Assembly (NCBI GenBank): GCA_963780545.1
Contig: CAWACK010000019.1
Span: 9,568-73,567, forward strand
Length of the DNA: 64,000 nt
Direction: 5' to 3'
From: UBA8941 sp963780545
GTDB taxonomy: Archaea > Thermoproteota > Bathyarchaeia > TCS64
The translations under genes were made by a program, and so were the position numbers. Position 1 is the first letter of the stretch, and every line of letters starts with the position of its first letter. The notes beneath the pieces were generated by a model, which saw only the letters and a list, made by a program, of their open reading frames with translations, was not told where the DNA came from and made no database searches. Below, in pieces: positions 1-8,862 of this stretch.

Positions 1-1406
1 GTATTATTCTGATTAGGTTCAGGATAAGTTATAAAAGGTATATTTCGTTGTTCGGGCTGAAAAGCGAAGTCGATGTAGTTCCTTTCAATTGTGACCCCCG
101 CGTCAAAGTTACTTTCCCCAAAGTTTTCTGGGAGTCCATCGACCCATATCCCGGTGACCGTGTCGCCAAATCGCTCATACTTCCAACCCCTCCCATAACC
201 ACTTCCTAAAGTTATCGCGTTGTTCCTGATCCTGAGACTTCTACCAAGTATCCCGTGAATACATGAGCAGTTGAAGTCGGTGAAGTGAATGTTCTCTATT
301 GTCACATCCGCGTCTTTGCCGACGATCTTGAATACCGAGTCGAAGTTCGCTGAGGGAAACGTCCACCCCCTCTTATGGAGTTTAGTGGAGGGAAACCCAT
401 CCTTTCTACCCTCACCCTTTATCGTTACACTTCTATCCACTAGAATCGATTGCTTGCCGAGCTCAAATGTTCCCCTTAGCACGACCTCCATATAGTTATT
501 AACAGCATTCTGTAAAGCCTGAGCATCGCCTTCCCCATTCTTTCCCTCTAGAACTATTTTACCGAGCTTACTTCTAGGTGGCTCAAAGTCGGCTAATAGC
601 TCGTCCGAGGCCACCTCCGCCTCTTCTGTTCCCTTCCTTACATTTTCCCAACTGTACTGAAAGAGTTGGCTACACCACCTCATCGACTTCTCATCGGATG
701 AGACGAAGCCTATGTAGTCGAATTTTCCATCCCTAGTGGGGAAAGCTACCGCACATTTAGACTCTGAATAAATTATGAATTCGTCGGCTCTCTTCGAAGT
801 CATTTGCTCCACATGAGGCATAAATCCAATCCTACTGATGGCCTCCGAATCTTCGAGTGATGCCAAGTCCATACTTGGGCCTGCGGTCGTCTCACTTGAC
901 TCAATGATTCTAACCCTTACCCCGCGTTTAATGGCGTTGATCATCGACCCGATGACCATAAGGGGATACTGATCTACAAGTAAACTCACGAACTCCTTCG
1001 ACTCGTTGATGATCGTGTCCATGTAATGCAGGAAATCCATCAGGCTCTTAGTCTCGTGACTTCCGGAGAGTTCACTTAGACTTTTAAGAAACTCTTGTGG
1101 CAAGTGGCTTACACGATGGTTTATGAAATAGCTTTTGTGTTTGGATATGAATTCGAACTCTCTTAGCAGAGTGATGGTTAGTTCTCCTAACGGGGATAGG
1201 TGATAAAATCCTTCGACGTCCTTGTATGTAAGTCCAACTTCATTGAGGCGAGACAGGTTACGGCTAATCTCCTGAGTTGTGAAGTTTTGATGTTTCGCTA
1301 TCTCCATTACTCTGAGGGGCTCCTTGGAAAGCAGTACTAAAATGTCGCAACGATATTCATTAGAAATTTCAAATAAAAGGTCATACAGGCTTTCCGTAAG
1401 CTTCAC
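1..1406 (-). CDS. HTH/FilR1-type regulator fused to a beta-helix domain, 3' end outside window
   Basis: The minus strand is open from a GTG at 1406 to the window edge (about 468 codons) with no stop. An in-frame TGA lies just upstream (about 1444), so GTG is the only usable start. Residues about 1-85 look like an archaeal winged helix (ILVLLSKEPLRVMEIAK, then EISRNLSRLNEVGLTYKD). Residues about 90-270 resemble the middle domain of methanogen FilR1/DUF1724 regulators (VSLLVDQYPLMVIGSMINAI, GVRVRIIES, AVAFPTRDGKFDYIGFVS). From about 290 the chain changes to a parallel beta-helix pattern (VVLRGTFELG, SVTIKGEGRKDG, DADVTIENIHFTDFNCSCIHG, GVTIERNYIDF). Such helices usually bind or cleave polysaccharide or fold in surface proteins. 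The fusion is unusual. The regulator half is inferred from patterns, and no target can be named. Confidence 0.7.
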   Translation of the reverse strand, partial: MKLTESLYDLLFEISNEYRCDILVLLSKEPLRVMEIAKHQNFTTQEISRNLSRLNEVGLTYKDVEGFYHLSPLGELTITLLREFEFISKHKSYFINHRVSHLPQEFLKSLSELSGSHETKSLMDFLHYMDTIINESKEFVSLLVDQYPLMVIGSMINAIKRGVRVRIIESSETTAGPSMDLASLEDSEAISRIGFMPHVEQMTSKRADEFIIYSESKCAVAFPTRDGKFDYIGFVSSDEKSMRWCSQLFQYSWENVRKGTEEAEVASDELLADFEPPRSKLGKIVLEGKNGEGDAQALQNAVNNYMEVVLRGTFELGKQSILVDRSVTIKGEGRKDGFPSTKLHKRGWTFPSANFDSVFKIVGKDADVTIENIHFTDFNCSCIHGILGRSLRIRNNAITLGSGYGRGWKYERFGDTVTGIWVDGLPENFGESNFDAGVTIERNYIDFAFQPEQRNIPFITYPEPNQNN

Positions 1407-1980
1407 CTCATGATTTCTTTTTCCAAGGGGCGATATCAGCTTTACTCAGATGGTGGCGCATTTGATCGTGAGCAATTTTGTTTTTACGCGTCTGTCGCTT
1501 CTCATCTTCAGCCTTACGTCTCTCGAACCTTGAAACCGCGCGCGCATAATTGGTATCTTTATTCTGTATATTGGGCTCAAATTTGATTTATATATATTAA
1601 GTCTGTTGGCGGCAGTTGTGTTAATGGTTGAATTTATTTTCATGGTTGTAGCTAGCAAATCCATTTTTAAGTGATTAAAGTTTGGCACCTTAGATGTTTT
1701 TTTATTGTGCTTAGAGCCCTCATAATTCGTGATACCATCGCTTAGACGACGGGTCTAATTATCTTCTTACAGATAGAAGTCTTAGAAGATACAAGGAAGA
1801 ATCTATATACCCACCCTTAGACCAACCGTTACTGTAAAAAACTAAGCGCGCGCGACGTAGCTCCTCAGACTTTATTATATGAGCTTCAGACTTAAAATGA
1901 ATATATTAAATGATATCTAGATTCGCGCGCACGAAAGAATAAATAGATAGGCTTCAAAGAAACTTACGCGCAGTATTGAG
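1407..1980. other. Intergenic, no supported gene
   Basis: About 570 AT-rich bases hold no convincing ORF; an 80-codon minus-strand frame here lacks protein-like composition. Four alternating CG tracts lie at 1537-1545, 1846-1854, 1924-1933 and 1967-1971. The divergent neighbours must both be transcribed from here. Confidence 0.5.
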
Positions 1981-2376
1981 GTGTTGATGTTGGTATCTGA
2001 GAAGGTAATGCGGTTTCAAGGTAAGAACAAAGATCTGGGTCAATTATCGCAACAGATTGTCAAGCAGCTCGAGAGCGATGGATACAAGACGCAGTCAACC
2101 ACTGCGCCTTTGGGGCAGGTTATTCAAGCTAAGAAGGCGGGGATTTTACGTGACATAATTACTGCGGATAGAGCGTTCAGTATTCTGATAACGGGGCAAC
2201 CAGATGATTTTTCGATCCACATAGGGATAGGTAAGTGGATCCAAAACATTGCAGTCGCAGCGGCTGAGACTATACTATTAACTTGGTTGTTCCTCGCTGT
2301 TGATGTGCCTGAGATGCTCTGGACTCGACATGTTGAGGGGGAAATCGCTAAAGAGATTACTCAGATCGTTGGTTAA
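1981..2376 (+). CDS. Hypothetical protein with a hydrophobic segment
   Basis: A 131-residue frame starts at GTG 1981, with in-frame alternatives at ATG 1987 and ATG 2008. The last is preceded by GAGAAGG and gives MRFQGKNKDLGQL, so it may be the true start. Residues about 15-60 are mixed alpha/beta. A short sequence GIGKWIQNIAVAAAE and a hydrophobic stretch around 90-108 (ETILLTWLFLAVDVP) suggest membrane association. The layout (a variable-charge N-terminal region, then I-x-I-G-x-G-x-W, then one apolar helix) resembles small archaeal and bacterial proteins that modulate membrane complexes, but I do not recognise the family. CG tracts lie on both sides (1967 and 2430). Confidence 0.6.
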   Translation: MLMLVSEKVMRFQGKNKDLGQLSQQIVKQLESDGYKTQSTTAPLGQVIQAKKAGILRDIITADRAFSILITGQPDDFSIHIGIGKWIQNIAVAAAETILLTWLFLAVDVPEMLWTRHVEGEIAKEITQIVG

Positions 2377-2454
2377 CTTAAAATCAGTGTTTTTTTACAT
2401 CACGCGAGCTTATTTTGCATATTACGAGTCGCGCACGCGTGCGAAAAGTAAAAC

Positions 2455-3138
2455 TTATTTTTCCTTGGAACGCTGCTCCATTTTCTCCTTCTCCCACCAG
2501 TCATCAAGAGCCTCGCCATCGTACACGTAGTCGGTTACGATCCTCCACTCCTCGCCGTCCCTCTCCACGCCAGCGAACATGTTCCTCGACTTATAGTCAG
2601 CGCTTATGATTATGGCCCTGTTTCCCTGCTCCTTCTCGATGTACGCCAGGTGGTACCCACCGTCGGCTTTCACTTTAATGTACTCCGGATGCTTATCGTC
2701 GACACCTTTCTCGTACTCCATGGCGTTCATATGCGCGATGTGATACGGCAGCCCATGCTTCATCAGCTCGGCCTCGATGACCTCGTGCGCTATTGTGCCC
2801 AGGAGCTTCTCGTGGCGGTCCTTATATAGTCCATCCTTTGGGTTTGTGGTCTGCTGCGCGATGAGGACTACGTCGTCACCATACGTCCAGTCTATGCCGT
2901 AGTCCTTCGCTGCGAACTGGTTCATGCCGCCGATGGACTTGTCTCCGTGGATGGCCTTGTTGGTGAATATCACGCGGTACTGGAATGGTTTTATAGCTAG
3001 GTCGTTGTAGTGGGGGAGAGTGATCTTGCCGAGGTCTATGTCGAAGTGGATAGGTTTCCCCGTCTCGTAGTCGAGAACATCGAAGCTCATGAACCCATAT
3101 TTGACCTTGGAACTGGATTTGAACGTTTGTTTTACCAT
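2455..3138 (-). CDS. Hypothetical protein with a possible metal site
   Basis: A 227-residue protein with good codon structure starts at ATG 3138. It is soluble, with no signal peptide or membrane segment. Residues about 115-150 read GTIAHEVIEAELMKHGLPYH followed by IAHMNAMEYE. The His-Glu pair, the following Glu residues and two further His could form a metal site, as in small metallopeptidase-like proteins, but the spacing is not the classic HExxH. The tail is highly charged (WWEKEKMEQRSKEK). I do not recognise the family. It is monocistronic between CG tracts at 2430-2443 and 3228-3234. Confidence 0.65.
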   Translation of the reverse strand: MVKQTFKSSSKVKYGFMSFDVLDYETGKPIHFDIDLGKITLPHYNDLAIKPFQYRVIFTNKAIHGDKSIGGMNQFAAKDYGIDWTYGDDVVLIAQQTTNPKDGLYKDRHEKLLGTIAHEVIEAELMKHGLPYHIAHMNAMEYEKGVDDKHPEYIKVKADGGYHLAYIEKEQGNRAIIISADYKSRNMFAGVERDGEEWRIVTDYVYDGEALDDWWEKEKMEQRSKEK

Positions 3139-3351
3139 GTATTAGAGCAACGTGGATGAGTTATAAATGCCATTTTAAATCCACTCTCCAGCGTGTTCGG
3201 TTGGTTAAAACTCTCATTCGAGAAAATGCGCGCGTTTCTATTTCAGAGCTGTAACCAACAATCTAAATCATGGGCACCATTAAGGTACGGACGCGTTACG
3301 AGGGTGAGTGCGTGACATTTAACAAGATACTTTTCTAAATACCCTAGACGG

Positions 3352-3373
3352 TATGAGAAACGTTTTCAGGACA
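3352..3373. repeat. Left inverted repeat of the IS110-type element
   Basis: TATGAG, four bases, then GTTTTCAGGACA. The same string, with one base fewer in the spacer, occurs on the opposite strand at 4460-4480. Confidence 0.8.
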
Positions 3374-3529
3374 GGACCTGAGGGTGTCGCGGGTGGCCTA
3401 GGCCCGCCACGCGCTTGGTCCGTGTGAGACCGTGGGCTAGACTGGGCCAGATCCCGAGCGGCTACCAGAGTGGTCCCAAGAGACCCGATAGAAGCGTGCC
3501 GCACGAAGACCAACCGAGAGGTGACACCC
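3374..3529. ncRNA. Candidate structured noncoding end of the IS (bridge-RNA position)
   Basis: A GC-rich stretch rich in local inverted repeats (for example GGTGGCCTAGGCCCGCC) lies between the left repeat and the transposase start. IS110 elements carry a bridge RNA in a noncoding end, so this is where one would sit. Structure and expression are not shown. Confidence 0.3.
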
Positions 3530-4481
3530 GTGAAGATCGTGGGAATAGACGTCCATAAAAAGATGTGCCAGGCAGCTGTCCTCGACGAGGACGGTAAATT
3601 ACTAGATGAATTACGCTTCCCCAACGACCCCGAGGGAATCGAGGAGTTCGCCGCGAAGCTGACGTCGTTCAGAGACGAGGTGCTTGCCGTGGTTGAATCG
3701 ACGGGGAACCTGTGGATACCGATCCATGACAGGCTCGAGAAACGGGGAGTCGACGTGGCACTCTCCAACCCCTCGAAGACCAGGATAATCTCGGAGGCGA
3801 AGGTGAAGACGGATAGGAGAGACACTAATATCCTCGCGTCCCTGCTCCGCGCCGACATGCTCTGCACCTGCTATGTCCCCGGTGAGGAGCTGAGGAGCCG
3901 GAGGGAGCTCCTCCGCCAGAGGCCTCCGCGGCCTGAGCCTCAGCTTCATGGACGACGCGATACTCCGCAGCGACTTGGCGCTCCTCGAGGCGCTGGACTC
4001 GCAGGTGAATGTGATGGAGGATAAGATAGCAGCCGTGGCGGCCGAGGACCGGCGTGTGCGGCTGTTGATGACGATGACGGGCGTCGGCTACTTCACCGCG
4101 ATGCTCGTCGTGTCGGAGGTCGGCGACGTCGGCAGGTTCCGTGGCGACAAGGAGTTCGCGTCCTGGATGGGGCTGACGCCGTCGGTGCACCAGAGCGGAG
4201 AGAGGACACGGATGGGGAGCGTGTGCGGGCCGGGGAACAGGAGGCTCTGCTGGGCGATGGTCGAGGCGGCCCACACGGCTGTCCAACACGATTTGAGGCT
4301 CGGAGGGATGTATGAGCGTGTGTCGAGGCGGAGGGGAAATGGCTGTGCTGTTGTGGCGGTAGCACATGAGATGGCGAGGATAATGTTCTTCATGTTGAGC
4401 AGGCGCACGCGTTTGATGGTCTTCGGAACTAGACTGGGACGCCGCCCGGACACTCCGCGTGTCCTGAAAACTCACTCATAG
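3530..4481 (+). pseudogene. IS110-family transposase, internally deleted and frameshifted
   Basis: The N-terminal DEDD domain starts best at GTG 3530 (MKIVGIDVHKKMCQAAVLDE) and continues through VVESTGNLWIP and KVKTDRRDTNILASLLRADM. The frame is lost near 3920 after LRSRRELLRQR. The C-terminal Transposase_20 domain resumes in another frame from about 3945 (LLMTMTGVGYFTAMLVVSEV, then EFASWMGLTPSVHQSGERTR). Compared with the intact copy at 5509-6507, roughly 60 residues of the linker are missing. Both catalytic-domain halves remain recognisable. The loss fits a single deletion and the product should be inactive. Confidence 0.85.
4460..4480. repeat. Right inverted repeat of the IS110-type element
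   Basis: TGTCCTGAAAAC followed by TCACTCATA is the inverted partner of the repeat at 3352-3373. It overlaps the last codons of the transposase frame. A CG tract (4484-4490) follows immediately. Confidence 0.8.
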
Positions 4482-4855
4482 AAGCGCGCGAATAATAGAC
4501 ACTCCTCATTTATCAGTGTCTCTAAGGTCTGGTGCTCTCAATTTCGGATCCTCTTAACCTCTACAATCGTCTCAAAGAAGTTGTTTAGACTCTTTGTATC
4601 TGAATCTTATAGATATTCTCGCTTACCCTTTTTCCCATGACTCGCAGACTCACTCTTCATTTTAAAATCCTTCTTACTAATCCGTTGACAGTAATTAATC
4701 AGAAAGTCATCGATTAAATAGCGATAAAGCTCTTGGAAGTCACAGACTAGGCTCAGCTTAACCATCTGATTACGCGCGCGCGAACAGGAAAAATGTAAAA
4801 TTAACTAAAGTGATGGGTTAATATTCTATGAGTTTCTTCTGTGATTTGAAGAATA
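4482..4855. other. Intergenic, AT-rich
   Basis: No ORF is supported. A CG tract sits at 4773-4782. AT-rich sequence after it (AAAAATGTAAAATTAACTAAAG) could hold the promoter of the thioredoxin gene. Confidence 0.45.
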
Positions 4856-5242
4856 ATGTCATATATAATGGAGGTTAATTTTGGTGACTTTAAGGATAAG
4901 ATTCTAAAATGTGATGGGCTTATCCTTCTCGAGTTCTACAGTCACGCTTGCCCACATTGTCAAGCCTTCAGCATCGTGTACAATCGTCTTGATGAACTAT
5001 TAGGTAAAGAGATGAAGTTCGCGAAGTTAGACGTGTTGGCGAATGAAGATAACCGCCAACTGGCCTTATCACGGGGAGTTAGGGGTGTTCCAACAATGGA
5101 GTTGTTTTACAAAGGGAGAGTTATCTGTAGTATCCTCGGTAATCACCCATTCGAGAAGATGGTCGCGATTCTCGAGGAAAGTATTAGAAGGAAAGATGAA
5201 AACGTAGCTCCCCACACCCTATTGTACGAGCTCCAGACCTAA
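4856..5242 (+). CDS. Thioredoxin-like protein with CPHC active site
   Basis: This 128-residue thioredoxin-fold protein probably exchanges disulfides in the cytoplasm. The order is typical: LILLEFYSHACPHCQAF (active site CPHC, residues about 32-35), FAKLDVLANEDN, GVRGVPTMELFYKGRV (cis-Pro after Val). CPHC is the dipeptide of DsbA rather than the CGPC of classical thioredoxins, so the redox potential may be more oxidising. No signal peptide is visible. Starts at ATG 4856 or ATG 4868 are possible. A tail of about 20 residues follows the domain. A primase-like fragment on the other strand begins directly downstream. Confidence 0.85.
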   Translation: MSYIMEVNFGDFKDKILKCDGLILLEFYSHACPHCQAFSIVYNRLDELLGKEMKFAKLDVLANEDNRQLALSRGVRGVPTMELFYKGRVICSILGNHPFEKMVAILEESIRRKDENVAPHTLLYELQT

Positions 5243-5244
5243 TG

Positions 5245-5381
5245 TTAGCATGGTCCACGTCAACAATATATTCCCCACTGATGGGTAAGAGTGGTTCTGG
5301 GGCGACGTCTACCTGCTGCTGATATTTGTTTCCTACATTATCACTTTCCTTTAAATATCGCATTCGGTGTATCTCACCCAT
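5245..5381 (-). pseudogene. Fragment of an archaeo-eukaryotic primase-like gene
   Basis: Minus-strand translation contains LLPISGEYIVDVDHA, nearly identical to YPISGEYVVDVDHY of the broken primase-like gene at 8187-8844, including the catalytic DxD motif. At DNA level about 35 bases match with scattered synonymous changes. Similarity stops where the thioredoxin 3' end begins, so this is a short remnant trapped between the thioredoxin gene and the second IS110 transposase. Confidence 0.5.
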
Positions 5382-5491
5382 ATGTTTTCACTATATTAAA
5401 ATCAGGTGAAGGTTTTTTATCTTTTAAGAGTTAATCTAGTTGTGTTTTTTCATGTAATGCGCGCGAAGATGTATGAAGAATTTATCGAAGC

Positions 5492-5517
5492 GGCGCTCAG
5501 GTCAAACCATGAGCGCC
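5492..5517 (+). promoter_or_regulatory. Hairpin covering the transposase start codon
   Basis: GGCGCTCA and TGAGCGCC form a perfect 8-bp stem with a 10-base loop. The ATG at 5509 lies across the 3' side of the stem. Such a structure could restrain translation of the transposase or mark the end of the element. Confidence 0.45.
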
Positions 5518-6507
5518 GTAGTCTGTGGGCTAGACGTCCACAAGGAAACCACCTACGCAACGGTACTTGACCCCAGCGGCCAAGTACTCATCCAGAGGAA
5601 GCTCCAGAACGAGGACATACCCGCCTTCCTCGACATGACGAAACCAGAGAAGCTTGCGATGGAGGCATCCACATACATCATCCCACTCTACCGCAAGCTG
5701 ACGGAGAACGGATACAACGTCACCGTCAGCCACCCGAGGAAGACACGCCTCATCGCGGAGGCAAGAATAAAATCCGATCGAGTCGACTCAAGGGCATTAG
5801 CGGAGCTGCTGAGGCTGGACAGCTTGCCCACAAGCTACATACCCCCGAGGGAGATAGCCCAGATCCGTGAGAAGGTACGCCGAAGGGCCTTCCTCGTCAG
5901 GCAGGTCACGAAGCTGAAGATCAAGATCAGGGACGCCCTCGCCGCCGAGGGCGTCAAGCCGCCATCAGGATATGGCCTCTTCACCGTGAAGGGCGTAGAG
6001 TGGCTCCGTGGTTTCGGCATGGAACCCGTTGACTGCTACCTCCGCCTCATCGAGCCGCTGAAGGAGGAGGTGAAGCTCGTCTCACGGGACCTGAAGCGGA
6101 GCGCTGGCAAGGACGCTGAGATGCAGCTCCTCATGACGATACCCGGGGTGGGCTACTACGTGGCGCTCCTGGTGAAGTCGGAGATCGGGGATGTTCGTAG
6201 GTTCAGCAGCGGGGACCACCTCGCCAGCTACGCGGGTCTGGTGCCATCCACAAGGAGTAGCGGCGGGGTCGAGAGGCATTGTGGCATCACCCGTGAGGGG
6301 TCCAGGTGGCTCCGTTGGGCTCTGGTGGAGGCGGCGATGGTTCACGTCCGGGTCGACACACCCGTCACCAGGTTCTACCACGGTGTCGCGGAGAGGAGGG
6401 GACGGAGGCCCGCTCTCGTCGCTGCTGCCCGTAAGCTTACGGAGGTTTGTTACTCGGTGCTGGTACACGGGAGGCCTTACTTCAACCCGTTGGATGCTCA
6501 GGCGTAG
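5509..6507 (+). CDS. IS110-family transposase, intact
   Basis: 332 residues from ATG 5509 (frame open from ATG 5473). The RuvC-like DEDD domain begins SAVVCGLDVHKETTYATVLD, with EASTYIIPLYRKL and KSDRVDSRALAELLRLD carrying the acidic residues. The C-terminal Transposase_20 domain follows: LLMTIPGVGYYVALLVKSEI, HLASYAGLVPSTRSSGGVER, REGSRWLRWALVEAAMVHVR. Length matches the family, so the protein may be active. These enzymes act with a bridge RNA encoded in a noncoding end; the GC-rich stretch after the stop (6508-6680) or the short left flank are candidates. It differs clearly from the copy at 3530-4481, so the two arrived separately. Confidence 0.93.
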   Translation: MSAVVCGLDVHKETTYATVLDPSGQVLIQRKLQNEDIPAFLDMTKPEKLAMEASTYIIPLYRKLTENGYNVTVSHPRKTRLIAEARIKSDRVDSRALAELLRLDSLPTSYIPPREIAQIREKVRRRAFLVRQVTKLKIKIRDALAAEGVKPPSGYGLFTVKGVEWLRGFGMEPVDCYLRLIEPLKEEVKLVSRDLKRSAGKDAEMQLLMTIPGVGYYVALLVKSEIGDVRRFSSGDHLASYAGLVPSTRSSGGVERHCGITREGSRWLRWALVEAAMVHVRVDTPVTRFYHGVAERRGRRPALVAAARKLTEVCYSVLVHGRPYFNPLDAQA

Positions 6508-6975
6508 ATATGTCTCGCCGTGTTTGCGCTGACCCCGGGTGGGTGGTCGTGCGCGCGATTGGCGGTGCCTGGTGGCGCAGTGTCATTTTGCCCCTGTGTT
6601 GGTGGGCGGATAGGCGCTTGCGGTTAATTCACGGTGAGGGAGTTAGGGTGGGAGGATACTCTAAATACGACTTCATATAGACGCGCAGATCGTTGAGGTC
6701 GCTTATTCTGTTAAAGTACTCACGTCGGGGATTAACTTCCTGAGCTTGGTCAGCTGAGCGTAACACCCGGACAGCGTATATACACATAATCCGATTTGAT
6801 GCAATGATAGATCAGGAAATCAATAAATGAAAACGGGTCGCGCGCGCGTACGTAAGATGAGGCTTAACCCAAAGTAAATTTGGGATAAGATTTTTTCGAG
6901 TAGCCGGTGTATCAGAGGATCAACCTATGCAGGCAAGACCGTAAAACTCGGGGGAACACAATTACGCGATAGCAG
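6508..6975. other. Intergenic: GC-rich IS tail, then AT-rich sequence
   Basis: The first ~170 bases (6508-6680) are GC- and T-rich without a credible ORF and may be the noncoding end of the IS110 element. CG tracts lie at 6551-6557 and 6839-6848. The remainder holds no supported gene. Confidence 0.4.
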
Positions 6976-8127
6976 TCATGGGGGTAGCATGACCATCTTA
7001 TCCAGCGGACGAAGACGATTCGCAGCAGAATGAAACATCATCCCGACACCACTCCTCACGAGAGATGACTCAAGATGCCTCTGCAACTCCTCATTCGACC
7101 CAAACCCCGTAATCTCACGACCTTGATTCCGCCTAGTCTGACCAACAAGAGACCCCATCAAACGAACATATCCCTCACCCACAGAAACCCCAGCCTTACC
7201 CTCATCTACCAGAGCCTAAGCCGCCAGACGCCCAGACAAAGCGGCTGAATCCATGCCGACTCCCCGAGTCTGATCAACAAGCCCCGCAGCATCCCCCACC
7301 GCAAGAACACGCCCCTCCCCAAGCCAAACACGGTCCCTCGAACTCAAATCGACTGAATGCGAGTAACCCTCCTTCTTAACAATCGCCCCATCCAGGTGGA
7401 ACTCCTTAGTGATGTAATCGTAGAACAGGGATTGGCGATCCAGCACTCTCCCCGAGCTGCACCCGGTGCCAACCACCCAGTAATCCTTGCCATCGTCTAA
7501 GGTCTTCATGTACACCCAGGCGAACATGCTGTCGCACCAGTCCAGGTTCCAAAACTGGTAAAGGGTGTTCACGTCCAGCTCAGCGGCTCCATCGATGTAG
7601 TAACTCAATGTCGCCCCCATCGATTTTCTTTGGAAGTCCCCCGGACGCAGCTTCATCCGGATGCTGCTGCGCAGACCTGAGGCATCCACCACATACTTCG
7701 CCTTGTATCGCTGGGTTTCGCCCCCCTTCTTTTGGAGATCCACTTGTACGTGATCGTTTTCTGGGGTTATGTCTCTAAGGAAGCATTCGTCTATGAACTC
7801 GGCGCCGTGATGTTTGGCGACCTGGTTTAGCCAGTCGTCGAATGGTTTTCTCATGAAGTTTAGCATCTTGAATGGGGAGCTGTATGATTTGCCGTTGGGT
7901 AGTACCATTTTGACTCTGTTTAGTTCTATGTTGCATAGTCGGTCTTTTGGGATCTTTTCTCCTAGGATTCTCTCAAAGTAGGGGAATTGTATTCCTGAGC
8001 ACGGTTTTTCTCTTGGCGTTTTTTCTTTTTCTATGAGTAGTGTCTTTAATCCGCCTTGGGCGGCATATTTTGCGGTGGTTGATCCCGCGATGCCTCCGCC
8101 GACGATGATCACGTCGTATTCTTGCAC
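6976..8127 (-). pseudogene. Geranylgeranyl reductase-family flavoprotein with in-frame amber codon
   Basis: The frame starts at 8127 with an FAD-binding Rossmann motif (DVIIVGGGIAGSTTAKYAAQ) and ELIEKEKTPREKPCSG-type sequence. It continues through VVDASGLRSSIRMKL and DRVWLGEGRVLAVGDAAGLVDQTRGVGMDSAAL, typical of archaeal lipid-saturating geranylgeranyl reductases. A TAG at 7216-7218 interrupts it after SGRLAA. The same frame then reads ALVDEGKAGVSVGEGYVRLM and stays open to 6976, giving about 383 codons, the expected length. One base change (AAG to TAG) would explain it. Either the gene is inactivated, or the amber is read through (pyrrolysine or suppressor). No Pyl genes are visible here. 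Confidence 0.85.
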
Positions 8128-8186
8128 GTGTTCGACGACTGTTTTCTCGCTTTTAACACGTTACACGCTGTGTGAGTAGCTGATGA

Positions 8187-8844
8187 ATGGATTTTCACTA
8201 TCTTTACGATCTGGTAATGAGTGGAATTGAGGATAAGCTATTCGACCTCTTTCATGATCCCCTCTCCTCTTGCCTTATGCCGATGCTTTATCAGTGGATT
8301 GACTCACAATCGCCTGAGAAGTTGAGCTTCATACCTCACGCCCTTAGAATGTTTTACTCCAACGGATTCGAGGAGAACGACACTCATAGGAGATGGTCGG
8401 GACTATGGCGAAAGCAGTTCAAACTAAGGCTCTATGATAGGACCTTTATCAGCCTCAACAAACTCCGGCCCAGACTCACTTTTCAGAATCTAAAGCGGTA
8501 CTCGGTCAGGTTCGCGCCGGTGAACCTCTACATGAGCACACTCAACTGGCTCATGCCCGAACGAGTCGCTGAGAAGTCGAAGGCCAACCACGCCTAACCC
8601 ATCAGCGGGGAATACGTGGTTGATGTGGATCATTACCTCAATTACATTCCTCACCCACATCGAACCACCGAGGAGGGAGTCTGCGAGGGATGCCTCGAGA
8701 ACTCTAAGGAGATCAGCCTTCGACTCCTCGATGCTATGAGTAGCAACTACTAAGTTTGAAGTAGTCTTCTCGGGGAGGCAAGGCTTCCACATTCATGTCC
8801 TGGACTTCGACCCATCGCACGTGCGAAAAAAATATTGGATATGA
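8187..8844 (+). pseudogene. Archaeo-eukaryotic primase (PriS-like) gene, broken and truncated
   Basis: The N-terminal part (8187-8597) includes LKRYSVRFAPVNLYMSTLNW, typical of PriS-like proteins. A TAA at 8595-8597 interrupts it, after which the same frame continues YPISGEYVVDVDH (catalytic DxD) and GVCEGCLENSKEISLRLLDA. A one-base shift near 8751 is needed to reach KFEVVFSGRQGFHIHVLDFD (the conserved H-x-H motif). The frame ends at 8844, before the third primase motif. So there are one nonsense change, one frameshift and a lost C-terminus. A CG-like tract (8817-8826) lies at the truncation. A matching fragment is at 5245-5381. Confidence 0.8.
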
Positions 8845-8862
8845 ATGTAGTCACGTGCGGTA

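Larger units (their letters stand above)
3352..4480 (+). mobile_element. Degenerate IS110-superfamily insertion sequence (IS1111-like ends)
   Basis: The element is defined by a matching inverted repeat of about 21-22 bp at 3352-3373 and 4460-4480 (core GTTTTCAGGACA, outer TATGAG). It encloses an IS110-type transposase gene. Subterminal inverted repeats are known for the IS1111 branch of IS110. The transposase stop lies next to the right repeat. About 155 GC-rich noncoding bases separate the left repeat from the transposase start. The transposase carries an internal deletion with a frame change, so this copy is probably immobile. No target duplication was seen, as expected for the family. Confidence 0.8.

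Noticed and set aside
1446..1688. 80-codon minus-strand frame in the 1.4-2.0 kb gap
   Set aside because: Composition is not protein-like, it crosses a CG tract, and it has no ribosome site or recognisable motif.
3611..4475. Long open frames antisense to the first IS110 transposase
   Set aside because: They mirror a GC-rich gene, are Arg/Pro-rich and lack any domain; the transposase strand has clear family motifs.
6082..6680. Frames antisense to or overlapping the end of the second transposase
   Set aside because: Shadow frames of GC-rich DNA without motifs.
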